Below are positions 1 through 11,640 of a DNA stretch of 64,000 bases, piece after piece. The notes below the pieces were generated by a model that was not told the DNA's origin, searched no databases, and saw only the letters and a list, made by a program, of their open reading frames with translations. The DNA is from Maea johnstoni (taxonomy: Eukaryota > Annelida > Polychaeta > Spionida > Magelonidae). The stretch spans positions 32,240,017 to 32,304,016 of the forward strand of contig OZ012699.1 of assembly GCA_963942565.1 (NCBI GenBank). The letters run 5' to 3'. How positions within the stretch are numbered: position 1 is the first letter of the stretch; each line of letters starts with the position of its first letter. The position numbers and the translations under genes were made by a program.

Positions 1-118
1 AACGTGTATGAAGTTTGCCGATCGTAAAATAGTCATGTTTTTACCACTGTACACTCAACAAAGAAGGTTGATAACGGAAGGATGCACACTTTAACAATGC
101 TAATGAAGGCTTAGTTAA

Positions 119-1100
119 ACAGGAGATGCCCTCCGATGATGAGCCTTTTGCGGCATTTAACACAAAGAAGTCCAACTGGGCTCCTAGATTCATTCCACCG
201 GCTGTCACTGCCTTTGTCGCTCGCTGCAGAGAAGACATAGGTCGTATTAACCTCCCTGCTCATCATAAATCATCAAACGTCTCTGAAATTGAGCAGGCAG
301 CCCTTCGCAACCTCAAACACAGAGATGACATCATTATCAAACGAGCAGATAAAGGTGGCACCACTGTCGTTCTGAGGAAGGACCTTTACATTGCTGAAGA
401 CATGTGTCAGCTCTCTGACACCAGTATTTACAGGAAGGAAGACTCTGACCTTACAGATAAGAACAAAAGCCTCATCAAATCTACCATCGGTGACGAAATT
501 CGACAAGGTCATCTGCCCACTTCAGCGAAACACCTCATCCTTGTTGACCCTCGATGCAGCAGATTTTATCTGCTACCTAAAATTCACAAGGACAACATCC
601 CAGGCAGACCCGTTGTATCGGCTTGTTTCCGACCTTGCCAGAACATTGATATTTATCTTAGCACAATTCTACGACCTTTAGTTCAGGGCTTGCCGTCTTT
701 CGTGAAGGACACTGCCCATGCCTTGAATGTCTTCGGCAATTTCACCTTTCCCGAGGGTATTCCTGTGCTCTTCACGATGGAATTAAAGCCTCTCTATACA
801 TGTTTCCCAAACAATGAGGGGTTCGCAGCTCTTCATTTTTTTCTAAACCGCCGAGCTATCCAGAGTCCAACCACGAACACACTTATTCGTTTGGCTGAAT
901 TGGTATTTACGCTCAACCATTTCGAATTTGACGGTGATTTCTACACTCAGAAGGATATACACTGTACGTACAATGTACGTACAGTTGGTACAATGTACAT
1001 TGTACGTACAGTTGGTACAATGTACGTACATTGTACGTACAGTGCCCGCTGGGATGGAGTGGCCATGGGTGATGACTATGCTTGTCTCTACATGGGACAA
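119..1100 (+). pseudogene. Penelope-like element reverse transcriptase, truncated
   Basis: The reading frame (Met at 126) matches the reverse transcriptase of Penelope-like retroelements, which prime DNA synthesis at broken or telomeric ends. Visible motifs are an ADKGG block near residue 75, FYLLPKIHK then PGRPVVS near residues 147-165, and a PLYTCFPNNEG block (usually SLYTSIPNNEG) near residue 222. After a palindromic insertion (950-1054) the same frame resumes with GVAMG and YACLYMG, matching the family's GTAMG...YACLFMG segment. The catalytic YxDD region, thumb and GIY-YIG endonuclease are absent, and the 3' side abuts a gypsy fossil at about 1100. Clearly a relic. Family confidence is high, exact ends are not. 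Confidence 0.85.
950..1054. repeat. GTACGTAC palindrome array, foldback MITE copy 1
   Basis: About 85 bp of overlapping TGTACGTACA palindromes spaced by AATG/CAGTTGG, ending in CAGTGCCCGCTGGGA. The same array with inverted CCCAGCRGGCACTG ends recurs at 4065-4142 and 51424-51531, which defines a small dispersed foldback family. Here it sits inside the Penelope-like reverse transcriptase and keeps its frame open. The left terminal repeat is degenerate. Confidence 0.75.
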
Positions 1101-1792
1101 AAAGAACACAGCAAGGGTTGTCGGTCTATGAGTTTATTGCAAAGTTTGGGACACCCCTAGAAATCCACACTGATCAGGGGGCAAACTTTGGTAGTGTGCT
1201 GTTTATAGAAGTCTGCAGGCTTTTGGAAATAAGAAAGACTAGATCCACACCCTTTCATCCCTCCTCCAGTCGCCTGGTTGAAAGGTTCAATAGAACTCTA
1301 GCAAGGATGATTAAAAGTTTTATTGAGGGTAACACATCCAACTGGGATGAGCACATATCTCTCTTGACTGCAGCTTATCGGTATACCACACACCCTTAAA
1401 CAGGTTTTACACCTAACAAATTAATGCTAGGAAGCAAAGTAAATCTGCCTTGTGATGTTGTTTTTCCAAGACAGTATGGAGGAGTGTTATGCACTCGCCA
1501 GGAAAAACTTAAAGAAAGCTGTCGAAAGACAAAAGAAAAAAACCATGACCCTAGGGCTGTTGAAAAGAAATATGTTCCTGGTCAACTTGTCTATAAGATA
1601 AACCCAGTAAATAAGAAGTTAGAGGTATCATGGGTGGGACCCTTGGTGGTGGTAGAACCAATTGGTCAACTTCTTTGTAGGGTAGCAGATAAAAAGAAAA
1701 GAAGTGTGCTGCACCATGATCTCTTGAGGGAATATCCTAGTTGGGGAGAGGTTCCTCAATGGGCAGATAAACTGAGGAAGCAATATAACTAA
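1100..1792 (+). pseudogene. Ty3/gypsy integrase (rve core plus C-terminal domain), fossil
   Basis: The first part (1082-1399) shows YEFIAKFGTPLEIHTDQG, then FHPSSSRLVERFNRTL and an NWDEH...TAAYR block, the second half of a retroviral-type integrase core. The second part (1424-1792) holds the post-core region, with VPGQLVYKINP and a chromodomain-like GPLVVVEPIG stretch ending near YPSWGEVPQW. Integrase inserts the cDNA copy into host DNA. The N-terminal zinc-binding domain is absent. This is a fossil and not a working gene. Confidence 0.85.
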
Positions 1793-1884
1793 ACTGAGTA
1801 TTCAGTATGTAAATATGTATATACATAGCTATTTGCCATGCATGTCCAGCTAATAATTATCAGCCACAAACTTTTGTATTTGTA

Positions 1885-2400
1885 GAATGGACTCCACCAT
1901 CTATGAGTGCCGGCGATGCAGTTATAAGGGCGTCGAAAGATCAGCCATGTGGCATGTAATCCGAACACACGTTGAGCTCGAGAGAGTTCCGTACCACTGC
2001 TCTCTGTGCGAGTATTGAGCACCCAGACTACGACAGCTCCGGAGTCACATCAGCGGCTACCAGCCCCACCAGCGAAGGAAGGTCACCTATCCATCCATTC
2101 CTGATGAGTCCTTCCTGGTGGTGGCCACAAATCCCTACAGCGTGATGTGGTCAACTGGGGTTCAGGATTCCACTGACCTGAGGGTAGTCACAGGAGCTGG
2201 GGACATTGTGGCTGAGGCAATGAAGAGAAGCGGGGTGAAGCGTGAAGCAAGTCAGGAACCAGAAGACTTCCAGCCGAAAAAAGAGGAGGTAGAAGACGTG
2301 GGCACTTCTCTGAGAGAAGAAATTAGCAACCTAAAATGGAATGGGTCGCGGATGCTTGAGGAGAACGAATTCCTGAAGGAAGAAAACGGAGCCCTACGAT
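1885..2400 (+). pseudogene. C2H2-like zinc-finger and coiled-coil ORF downstream of gypsy integrase
   Basis: Starting at 1885 the sequence reads MDSTIYECRRCSYKG with a following H...H pair (WHVIRTH), then YHCSLCEY, so it begins like two successive C2H2-type fingers. Further on comes a charged segment (residues from MKRSGVKREASQEPED) and a heptad-like stretch (EEISNLKWNGSRMLEENEFLKEENGALR region) that predicts a coiled coil. It lies between integrase and the 3' LTR, where some gypsy lineages carry an extra ORF. Inferred role: nucleic-acid or chromatin binding, unproven. It is decayed and is treated as part of the fossil. Confidence 0.55.
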
Positions 2401-2904
2401 AAAACGCTGCCAAACTAGAAAGGGACATGAAAGAGTCAGAGTAGGTGGTACGAGAAAATCAGAGACTTGCAGAGCTCAAAACACAATAAGAAAGGAACTC
2501 AACAAACTAATGCGGGAACATAGACATATGTAGCGCCTGAGAGTTAGTGGTGGGACGAGTAATCGGAAGCTCGATCTTTCGGTCAAGAAACTTTGGAGGG
2601 ACTGCCCGGAAGTAGCGCAGGTTCCGTGGAAAACGCTAGCTGATCGAGCAAAGTCCAGATATATAGAGGAAACAGCCCAGGCCCAAGAGGGAAAAGAGAT
2701 TATAAATAGATATATGTAAAACAAAAACACTGGACTCTAAGAGCAGTATCTTTGTATTAACATTATTACGTTATGGAGTAATAAATATTGCAGTCTGTAG
2801 ATACTTGTAAATAGTGGTTTGATCACTTGTGTAAATATGGATGAAGTTATTAATTTTTGCAGAATGACTCATTTTGGGGGACAAAATGAAATCTGAAGGG
2901 GGGC

Positions 2905-3803
2905 TGTGTTGTGAAATATCACACTGTCAATAGTGTCCTATACTGAATTCACATGCTTGACAGCATGTATATAAAAGCCTTGGCGAAAATGCCATGAAAA
3001 ACACGTTTTAATTTTGATAAACTTACCCAAACTATAGATACAGCTAAAGTAACATCTTTAGTAGTAAATCCATTAGTTTGTCAATTGATATTTATGATAT
3101 TTGCCGAGAAATCTTAATGCTAACTTCGCTCTGGAGTGGCAGAAATCTGACCATGGCCTCCATCTTGGAAATGACCTGAGAATGGCCTTTTCACCGGTTA
3201 ATATGTCAACAAATTTGATTGGAACTGTTAATATGTCTTAGAGATCCTGGTATGATGCCAGAGTTTTGGTGCACAAATAAAGGATTTATTAGGTACTTTT
3301 ATAATAAAGGTATAATTGTATACTTCAAGATGTCTTTCCTTTGCAGGTGGATTGTCTTGATTCTTAATAGTATATAAATGGTGCTTTGGAAGGTACGTTT
3401 TACCATCTGGTTCCTGACTATGTCAGCAACAATAGTACTGTCACTGTTAGTTGACAACTAAATAGTGTAGGGAACTGTGTCTTTGGCATTCTGTATTCCG
3501 ATTCTAGCTCTAGATTCTGACTATTCTAACTCTAACTATATTCTGATCCTGATCTTGACCAAGCAGCACTGCAGCTACTGATCATGAGCAGCTATCTACA
3601 CAGTTCTACTCTGGTGTCAAATCTAAAGCTGAGGTGATTATTATATATAACTATATGAATAACAAGGGCTGAATAGCTCATGTCACTGTAGAATAACTAT
3701 AACTGAGTGTGACCACTGATATTGTAAATAAAACTATAGCAAATGTTTTATATCTAAGATTGTGTTTGTCTTACTGTCTCAATAACTGATCTAGATCCTA
3801 ACA
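2905..3803 (+). repeat. Putative gypsy 3' LTR
   Basis: Begins TGTGTTGTGAAATATC straight after a purine-rich GAAGGGGGGC tract and can end at AACA near 3803, giving TG...CA ends and about 0.9 kb. A TATATAAAAG box lies at 2968-2977 and an AATAAA signal at 3727-3732, as expected for an LTR. No second LTR is present in the window, so the end is inferred. Confidence 0.55.
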
Positions 3804-4064
3804 CCTCCACCAAACCACTGAGATTGTGGGTCCCAGTGGCAGTATCAAAATCAAACTCTTTTTCTTGTACATCTAAACATTTAGTGTATGTCATTGTGTG
3901 TATGTCATTATCGTTAAAGTCTGGTCTTGACCTTGCCTTTTCATGCTGCACAACACGATTGTTTAACCTGTCACTACACAGGTAAAAATTGACGGGCCTG
4001 TAAGGGTCTGTGACGGGACCGTTTTTGATTCTGTTACAGGCTCTTTTATAATATGGGTGCACTA

Positions 4065-4142
4065 GCCCAGCAGGCACTGTACGTACAATGTACGTACATT
4101 GTACGAACTGTACGTACATTGTACGTCCAGTGCCCGCTGGGA
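4065..4142. repeat. GTACGTAC palindrome MITE copy 2 (both ends present)
   Basis: A 78-bp foldback: CCCAGCAGGCACTG at the left, its near-complement CAGTGCCCGCTGGGA at the right, and between them two blocks of TGTACGTACAATGTACGTAC-type palindromes. This is the cleanest copy of the family seen at 950-1054 and 51424-51531. Confidence 0.75.
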
Positions 4143-6712
4143 GGTATTGATATCAGCTTAGTTTTTACTTTCTGCCCTTATATCATTTCATATTAGGGCT
4201 TGGTATTTTCTTGCTAATAAGTTAAGGTATTGAAATGTGGCTGTCCTAGCACTGCTGAGATGCGATCTGTTTCACATCTGGAGGATGTTTTGGAAGCCAT
4301 GGAAACTATGACCACAGAGGACAGGAAAAAAGAGCAGACCAGAACTGGAATTAAATTCCATAACAATGGCCTAATAGATATCATAGACCCATACAGGTAA
4401 TGTATTAAAATCGATACGTATTCCTATTATGATTAAGGAAAAACAAGACGATGAATACGCATGTTGACATTTAGCCTATCAGTGCAATTAAGGCTAAAGA
4501 AAAACATGTTAATGACTTAATCAAAAGCTACATCAGTGATGTTGAGGAGCAGATTACGGAGATTAGTGGTAGGTTACTCTAAAAAAAAACAATTATATAT
4601 TTCTTGTCATTATAGACCCTACTTTTGCTACTTATGGTAGGTTGGTGTCTCAAATAATTCATTGTTTTAGCTCGGCCACTTTCGGGCATGTTGTGTGGCT
4701 CATGCCTTAATACTGAAATTGTTAAAGCTTTCGGTATTCAGACCAAAGGCGCAACTGCTTTTATTGCTTTTTTTCAATTTAACAGGATAAGGGTTAATGG
4801 GATTTGATGGACAAATAAAATTAATATCAAAAATTGGCAAACTTAGACTGTCTTGAATACTATTTAATGACTTTAACATTAATTTACAGATGGACACTGT
4901 TAAAGAACATGGTCCATGTGCAGGAGTAACTGAGAACCATTTTGAAAAATCGCATGGGGCTCGCAGGAATCACTACAAAATCAAAAGGCAAGGGGACGGG
5001 ACAGTTTTACAATAAATTGAGGAAGAGATGCTCTTACATATCCTGGAGGGAGGATATCACAAGACAGAGTCAGGATGGTATGTGCATAAGCATATAAAAA
5101 AATACATCATCCAGTGGACATTTGCCTTGATACAAGCCTTTCTTTAACTTAACATGGAATCTACTTCCTGCACTTTCAATTTGAATTGCAAGGGAAAAAA
5201 GGACATCACTGACATGGTCTTTCATTCCAATTTCTCATACTAAAATATTGTATATGCAGTCCAAATGTCATGAAAATGTCAAGATAACTTCAAACTGTAG
5301 GGCACTTAATGACAACAACTCAATGTGCCTTAAAGAATTCAATCAATCAATTAACCTAATTAGCGAAAGACATAAGCATTTTTTTTTATATTGTCAGAAA
5401 TACCTCTTATGCTTCAAATTTGTTCCACTTGAATTGCAGCATAATTAACTTGAATACATAAGAATCCTTCCATATTGCTTTTATTGTCTTTTATAAAGTT
5501 TTATATATCAGTAACTAAAAAACAAAAATTCAAAACCACTTAGGCAACTTGCACGAATTGGTACTTTGGCAAATAACAAAATGAATGTCACTTGTAGGAA
5601 ACAGGCAGGTGAGGAGGTAAAGAAAATAGGCCAAAGTGAGGAGGTGTTTCACCATTTGGGATCAGGTACCGCAGCAGCAGCACATGATCCAGGAAGGCTT
5701 TCCAAGAGGCAGACCATGGTAAGGGCCCTAAACATATCTCATTATGTTTTTTGGAAGCAATCGGTTTCTATGAAATAAATACACAAAAGCCACATCGGTT
5801 CATTCATAAATAATAATAATAAAATTACAAATAAATTAATGAATCATTGTATACTTAACTATCACTTCAAATAAACACCCAAAACATATGTTTTGCATAA
5901 TTATACTGATTGACTATCAACTTAAAGAAAAACACTCATTTCCGACCAAACAAATTAAGCTTGATAGACCTAGATATTTCAATTGACCTTTTAAATTAAC
6001 TAAAGCACCATATACCTAACCAGAGAAAATAGCTATGCAATATTCCAATATGTGTACAGTGCCTGCAATAGTACCCTCCTCCAAACACAGGAACACAATT
6101 CAGAACATGGGGTGATTTACTAACCCAAAAGAGGAAAAGAATTCTTAAAGACATAATAAATAATAATAGCAAAAATTGCACCAAATGATCACATCAGTGC
6201 CTTGCAAACCAGTTTAATTCTATTACATTCTAAAATACCCTGTAAAGATTGAAAAGGTCGGACATCCTATAATTGCGTAAATGAATTATGATACATATTC
6301 AAGTAAATACATCATGTACTTATCAATTATAGGGCACATTTAATGCTGTAAAAGCATCATCAGGAGAACTAATCAACAGCGAGGTGCCTGTGTTATATGA
6401 TGCTGACCATGAGGTATGTAATGATTTCAAGGGTAATAAAAGAACATTAAATTGATTTAGATTGAACTTTATGTACAAAACACAAACATGATCACCTACT
6501 ATATTTTACATGTACAACTGAATTCAATTTATGCCTGGTACAGAATGCTCCTCAGATTACTAAAAAAAGTATACTACAAAATTTATCTTGAAACAGTATT
6601 CACATGTTAAATGTAAGTAAGAGGAGGATTGGTATAGCGTAAACTATAGTTCACTGTCAAGTAACAGCATCGGGACATTATTACTTATTTAGGAAAATGT
6701 GACCATTCCTTA

Positions 6713-7667
6713 TGCACCAGTCAATTGAATCCCTGGGAGGGGGGGGGCCGGGACATGCGGGGATACTGCTCAAGAAAAAATCAATAAATAGCACTCATCC
6801 CCACTGGCAGGGACCAATTATGTGGCAGTATGCCCCACCCCCGGGGCATGCTCAACAAGAATACACAAGACTGTGAAAATTCTGCTTGTGTGTACTCATT
6901 CTCCCGCGCCGGGCAGTCCCCGGGGTGAAGGTCCGTAGTTGGTCAACACAGTGGACCTAGCAGAGGCCGGGTGCGCCCGGCTGATAGGCCTACTGGAATC
7001 GTGGCAGCAAAGTATGACGCCGGGGGGGGGGGGGGGGGCACTCAGGTACAGAGGGGGGCCGCACCCGCGTTACGTATTTCGCGGAAGAAGGGGTCTTTTT
7101 TTAAGACCTCCGCATGTCCGCGATTTTGTAAAAGAAGGGTACTTTTTTGTACCCAGGTACGAAGTATGGGGGTCAAAATCCCCTTACAATCCAGGAAACA
7201 TACGCGGCTCTGACGCCGAGTGACTCCCGAAGTATCTGGCTAACGAGTTTGCTGCCGCCACTTGCTGCCGCTAGACACACAGAGGATTATAAAATCTGAA
7301 GTTGAAATACGTGTTCCCGTTCATCCAATGTCAGTGTTTTGATAAAAGAAGGGGTGTTTATTTAGTGGAAAAAATCAGCGTTTTAATGAAATAAGGGTGC
7401 TTTTTGGCCAGAAATCAGTGCTTTAGGGTTATTTTTTGACTTTGATAACGAGCGTATGCGCCCCCCTAAATACCCAAGTGCCCCCGCGGGGTATGACGTC
7501 ACTATTCAAATCCCCGCCTATCATGCACCGCCTCGACGGACAGCAACAATATAATCACAGTAATCCCGGTACACCGGGCAGCTATTTTAAGCAGTATTTA
7601 GCAGAAGCACCGTGTTTCCGGGCCAAGTCCCGGCCCCCCCCTCCCAGGGATTCAATTGACTGGTGCA
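6713..7667. mobile_element. TTA-flanked MITE (PIF/Harbinger-type) with a nested MITE
   Basis: The terminal inverted repeats begin TGCACCAGTCAATTGAATCC and continue CTGGGAGGGGGGGG; the right end is the exact complement. A TTA sits on each side (6710-6712 and 7668-7670), matching the TWA target preference of PIF/Harbinger elements. No transposase is present. It lies in the last intron of the gene spanning 4224-8073 and itself hosts the element at 7020-7490. Confidence 0.75.
7020..7490. mobile_element. GGGGGGCACT-ended MITE, copy 1, 8-bp TSD
   Basis: A 471-bp element beginning CCGGGGGGG...GGGGCACTCAGGTAC and ending TACCCAAGTGCCCCCGCGG, with a perfect 8-bp target duplication GTATGACG at 7012-7019 and 7491-7498. 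A near-identical copy lies at 37636-38102 with its own 8-bp duplication. An 8-bp duplication fits the hAT or P superfamilies; the G-rich ends do not decide between them. No coding capacity is credible despite two short open frames. Confidence 0.85.
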
Positions 7668-8063
7668 TTATTGCAATAAGTATTTTTCTGTTCAGTGAAC
7701 CGCAACCTGATATTTCCATTACTATTTCAGTTGAAAATTGGTATTTTCCAGTGGAAAGAGGGAGCAGGATGCTGAAAGTGGGACAATTTTTGTTGAGCCC
7801 TTGAACAGCTGTGCAAGGCAACACAACAGTGCAGCCACAGTTGATTGCTTCTGTGTCACTAAAAGCGGCAGAAAGATTGAAATGGATTCAAAACAAATTG
7901 TGAGGCGCATATCTCTAATTCATGATTGCATTGGAGGACTATGTGAGGTCAAGGAGGGAGCAGAAATCTTAATAGAACAACAGAAAGTGTTTGCCGTTAA
8001 AAGATTAGTTAAACATAATGATAGACATAATCATTTCTTTGTGAATAAGTACCGCTTCACTCA

Positions 8064-8160
8064 CCTATCATAATAATAATAATAATTGATATTTGATATA
8101 TAGCACCCTTACCAACGATAATGTTCAAAAGCAATTTAAAGAATAGTCAGTGGACATGTT
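8064..8160 (-). repeat. 3' tail fragment of a CR1/Crack-like LINE
   Basis: A (TAATAA)n run followed by TTGATATTTGATATATAGCAC and ATGTTCAAAAGCAATTTA, the complement of the tail seen at the 3' end of the LINE at 28206. A shorter relative occurs near 51340. The orientation is minus. Confidence 0.5.
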
Positions 8161-8588
8161 TATATATGGTCCATATAGTCAAATAAACTCCTTAGGAAAT
8201 AGCAAAATTTCTAGCTGTTCCTTAAAGTTTAGCACAATATCAGCAGCCTCGATGTTGTGAGTTACTCTTAGGGTGCTTGTATTGGCGTGTTTGATTAGCA
8301 GTTACAAACTGTTTAATAAAGAACTATAGTACAAAAACACCATTTAGGGAAATGCTAGAGATATAGAGGATTGATAGAAATGTAGAGTTGTGTACCATCT
8401 GCATAAGCATGAAGTTTTCTTAAGGTAGAGGTAAAGCAGGAAGTATTAATGTATCATGTAAATACTTCAACAGTGTACATACCTAAACTATGTCACATAT
8501 CCTCATTATATATCAGTATTATTAACGGTAAGACGTAAATCAGAAACGAGTTATGTACTATGTAAACATTTTCAGTATACACACCTAA

Positions 8589-8939
8589 GGCCTAAAAAAA
8601 AAGACGTTCGTTTCCTATTACCCCACCGACCCTAATTTTTTGCCCCTACCCTAATTTTTTCATTGCCCCAAATATATAATTTTTTAAGAAAGCAAGTTTA
8701 AAATTTGTAACTGCTTCATATTCCATGCGTGGCATACAAAAGAAATTGAAAAAAGAAAGGAGAAAACATCAAATATCAGCATATAATACTAGCTTTGTGG
8801 ATTTAAATAGATCTAGATACCCCACTACTTTAGATGCTGCTATTTTGCTTTACATACTTTACATCTAATGCAGCATGGAGGACCTACCCTATTTTTTTCT
8901 AGCATGTAATAGGAAACGAACATATTTTTTGTTTAGTCC
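8589..8939. mobile_element. TAA-flanked MITE
   Basis: Inverted ends of about 36 bp share ACGTTCGTTTCCTATTA on the left and its complement TAATAGGAAACGAACAT on the right, capped by GGCCTAAA and TTTAGTCC. TAA flanks both sides (8586-8588, 8940-8942), again the PIF/Harbinger target type. The 351-bp interior is AT-rich and non-coding. Confidence 0.6.
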
Positions 8940-9313
8940 TAATGTAAATAAACTATGTCACGTCTGCTTATTTATTAATTATGTTTTTCAAACTTGAAAT
9001 TGTACTGCTGCGTTATCTCTAGGTTGTTTACTACTACAATGGACTAACCTACTGAAAAGATAACAATCAGAAAAACGATAACTAGAAAGAAGTTCTTGAA
9101 TGGGTATACCATCACTGACAATAATTTCATAATGTACAGCTATTTTGCTCTAAATAATGTTTTTTTGGATAACTATATGATTTATTAAATTCTGAAATCT
9201 GTGTAACTTAAGAATGAGCTATGCTGTAGAATTCTTTAAAAACTTACACATAAAACATTTGTAAATCAAATTACTTCCATAAACAAAATAAGACAGAAAT
9301 GCAATGTAGAATG

Positions 9314-10400
9314 TTAACCCATTAACACTTACGACACCCAAAACCGCCCGCTATTTATAGAGCGCCGCCTCCTCTCGGCCCTCGAAACCGCCCCAGAGAA
9401 AGTGCAACTTACCTGCTTGCACCGCCCAAATACGCCTTCGCCATCGATCAGAAATGTGAAACGGGTTGGAGCGGTTAGCAACCGCTACAACTATTTTCAT
9501 TTCTGCATCGATTAAGTGTTGATTTTAAGCTTTAAAATCAACTAAAAAATATATATATGTACTCATTTGAAGGAAATGAGTACAGAGCTATCGGAAAACA
9601 GGCATGTTTTTGCGATAGCGCAACGGAAAATTAATTTGAAAATACGAAAATCCACATCGTTATTTTCGTATCTTTCGCCATCTTGGACTTGAATTATGGG
9701 ATAGATGTATCCCATGATTCATTTCCAAGATGTCTGCGATGTAAACAAGAAGTTTGTCTGCCTGTGTGCAGACAAATATGAATTTCTGCCGTTATCCGGC
9801 ATAAACATCGAAAAAAAATTGGAAAAGATTTCAAGTATGGACGTTCGCGGATTCGGCGCTCCCACAGGTAATGTTTTATTGTGATTAAAAATGAAGTAAG
9901 GGGGGAGGTTTTACGATGTTTTGAACTTGTATATATTTTCTTCTTTCAGGTTATTTGAATAAATCTCAAGAAATACTTAATAAATTCTTTAAAAATCTTT
10001 AAAAAATCTTTAAAAAATCGGGAAAAATTGTGGAAGTTATTGACATGAATTGGAAAGCTTTGGAGATGATTGTGAGTACTAATAATGCAATTGTAAATGT
10101 ATTTATTATGTTTATTATGTTCTAGAACTTCTTTTATTATTGGAAGCATTTCCTTGAAGAAAAAAATATAAAAAAATATGAATAAAATATGAAATAAAAA
10201 GACAAATGTTTACAGGGGTGGGTATTTTTTTTTCGGGGATGTATATTTCAAAAAAACTTGAAAAATGATTTGCCTCTTCCCAGTTAGCAGTTCTTTTTGA
10301 CTTGAACTTTAACTGGATTTGACTCTTGCCCCTTATAACTATTATATATTGTTATTGGTGGAATTTTTATATAAATTTTAACGTGCACCTCTATAAAACA
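9314..10400 (+). other. Putative piggyBac 5' end and leader
   Basis: A TTAACCCATTAACACTTACG stretch at 9314 resembles a piggyBac terminus, where TTAA is the target site. It is followed by a GC-richer block and a GT...AG pair (about 9869-9950) that could be a 5' leader intron before the transposase start at 10401. I did not find the matching right terminus, so the left end is tentative. Confidence 0.35.
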
Positions 10401-11640
10401 ATGGCGGAGGGTGCAAATGAGGACTTCGAGGGATTCGAGTTCGCGGAAGTTCTGGAGGCAGTCATACATGGGGAGGCATTTCTACAGGAACTTCCGTCCG
10501 ACATTGAAGTTTCCGACATATCCAGGGATGAAGATGAACCACCGGTGGAGGATGTACCGATGCCAGACTGGAGTAAAGAGTTTACGGATATTGGAATGGA
10601 GCCCCTGGCAGTCAATGATGTTGGGCCTCGTCACCATCTCTCGTACATGTCGTCGGTTCTGAAATTTTTCTACCTCATGGTTTCGGAACTATTCTTTTTC
10701 ACCATGGTAGATGGGCTTACAGGCGTTTATGGGAATCCACAGCCTCCCACAACTTTCAAACTTTTGGAGCGATCATCCGGGACTAGGCGTTCCTCTTTTC
10801 AAAAACACGATTCCTCGGTGGCGTTTCGAGAAGCTCACGCAGTATTTTCACATCAGCGATCTCGCGTCGGAATTGCCCCGTGGTCATCCGAATTTCGATT
10901 AACTTCAGAAAGTGCGGCCAATCCTCAACCTTCTTTCTAAAACTTTTCGTGACTTTTATGTTCCCGGACGTTATCTATCGGTCGACGAAGCAATGTGCCC
11001 CTTCAGAGGACGGATTTCTTTTCTACAATATATGCCGCTAAAACCGATTAAGCGAGGTATCAAGGTTTGGATGTGCTCTGTCCCGGGACTCGGATATACT
11101 TCTACGTTCGACGTATATACCAGTAACGGCGCTCTGATTTCTGGAAAGGGTCTCGGCAATGATGTTGTTACGAAGTTAGTGCAACCTTTTTATCGCACTT
11201 TTCGCTGTCGTCTTCGAAAACCTGTTTACAGGAATCGATTTATTGCGTGAACTTTTGCGCAAAGGGACTTATTCCGTTGGAACTTTTCGCCAAAATCGCA
11301 AAGGATTTCCGGCAGATCTCAAGAATTTCTGTCTAAAGCTTAACGAAAGTGAAATGCGCCAGTGCGATCAACTCGTCGCGGCTATTTGGAAAGACAAAGG
11401 CAAGTCGAATGTCACCACGCTGAGCACTGGCCATCCACCTTTCGTCGGGGATGTTCGTCGGAGAACGGGTGCGGCCGTAAATGTTGTGAATTGCCCGAAG
11501 CCGATCATCGAATACAACAAATATATGGGCGGCACCGATTTAGCAGACCAACTGCGGAGTTACTATTCTATGGGCCGACAGAGTCGCAAGTGGTGAACCT
11601 ATTTGTTTTGATTTTTTATCAACACCGCGATAGTGAATGC

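Larger units (their letters stand above)
1100..3803 (+). mobile_element. Ty3/gypsy LTR retrotransposon fossil, 5'-truncated
   Basis: Parts in order: integrase core and C-terminal domain (about 1100-1792), an additional zinc-finger/coiled-coil ORF (1885-2400), a spacer, a purine-rich tract (2895-2903) and a putative 3' LTR (2905-3803). Gag, protease, reverse transcriptase, RNase H and the 5' LTR are missing. The element joins the Penelope-like relic directly at its 5' side. It is broken, with several breaks, and looks old. Family assignment comes from the integrase, whose IHTDQG and WDEH..TAAYR blocks are typical of Ty3/gypsy. Confidence 0.8.
4224..8073 (+). pseudogene. Multi-exon C-terminal part of a Tnp2/CACTA-like transposase gene
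   Basis: Exons with GT/AG borders: about 4224-4396 (ends DIIDPYR), about 4485-4569, 4891-5077 (MDTVKEHGPC, FEKSHGARRNHYKIKR), 5543-5716 (NVTCRKQAGEEVKKIG), 6334-6413 and 7768-8073 (LIHDCIGGLCEVKEG, stop at 8071). The last four match, exon for exon and with the same intron phases (2, 0, 0), the gene at 47510-49614. The HGP...FEKxHGxxRNH block resembles the region after the Tnp2 domain of animal CACTA-like transposases, which is inference. An in-frame TAA in exon 4891-5077 makes this copy a probable pseudogene, and the exon 2 to 3 junction phase is unresolved. The last intron carries two nested MITEs. Confidence 0.6.

Noticed and set aside
3754-4119. 121-residue minus-strand frame
   Set aside because: No motif. 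It begins in the palindromic repeat and covers the LTR edge.
6939-7223. Two overlapping open frames with a Gly run
   Set aside because: They lie inside the GGGGGGCACT-ended MITE and start in its G run; the copy at 37636 does not keep the frames.
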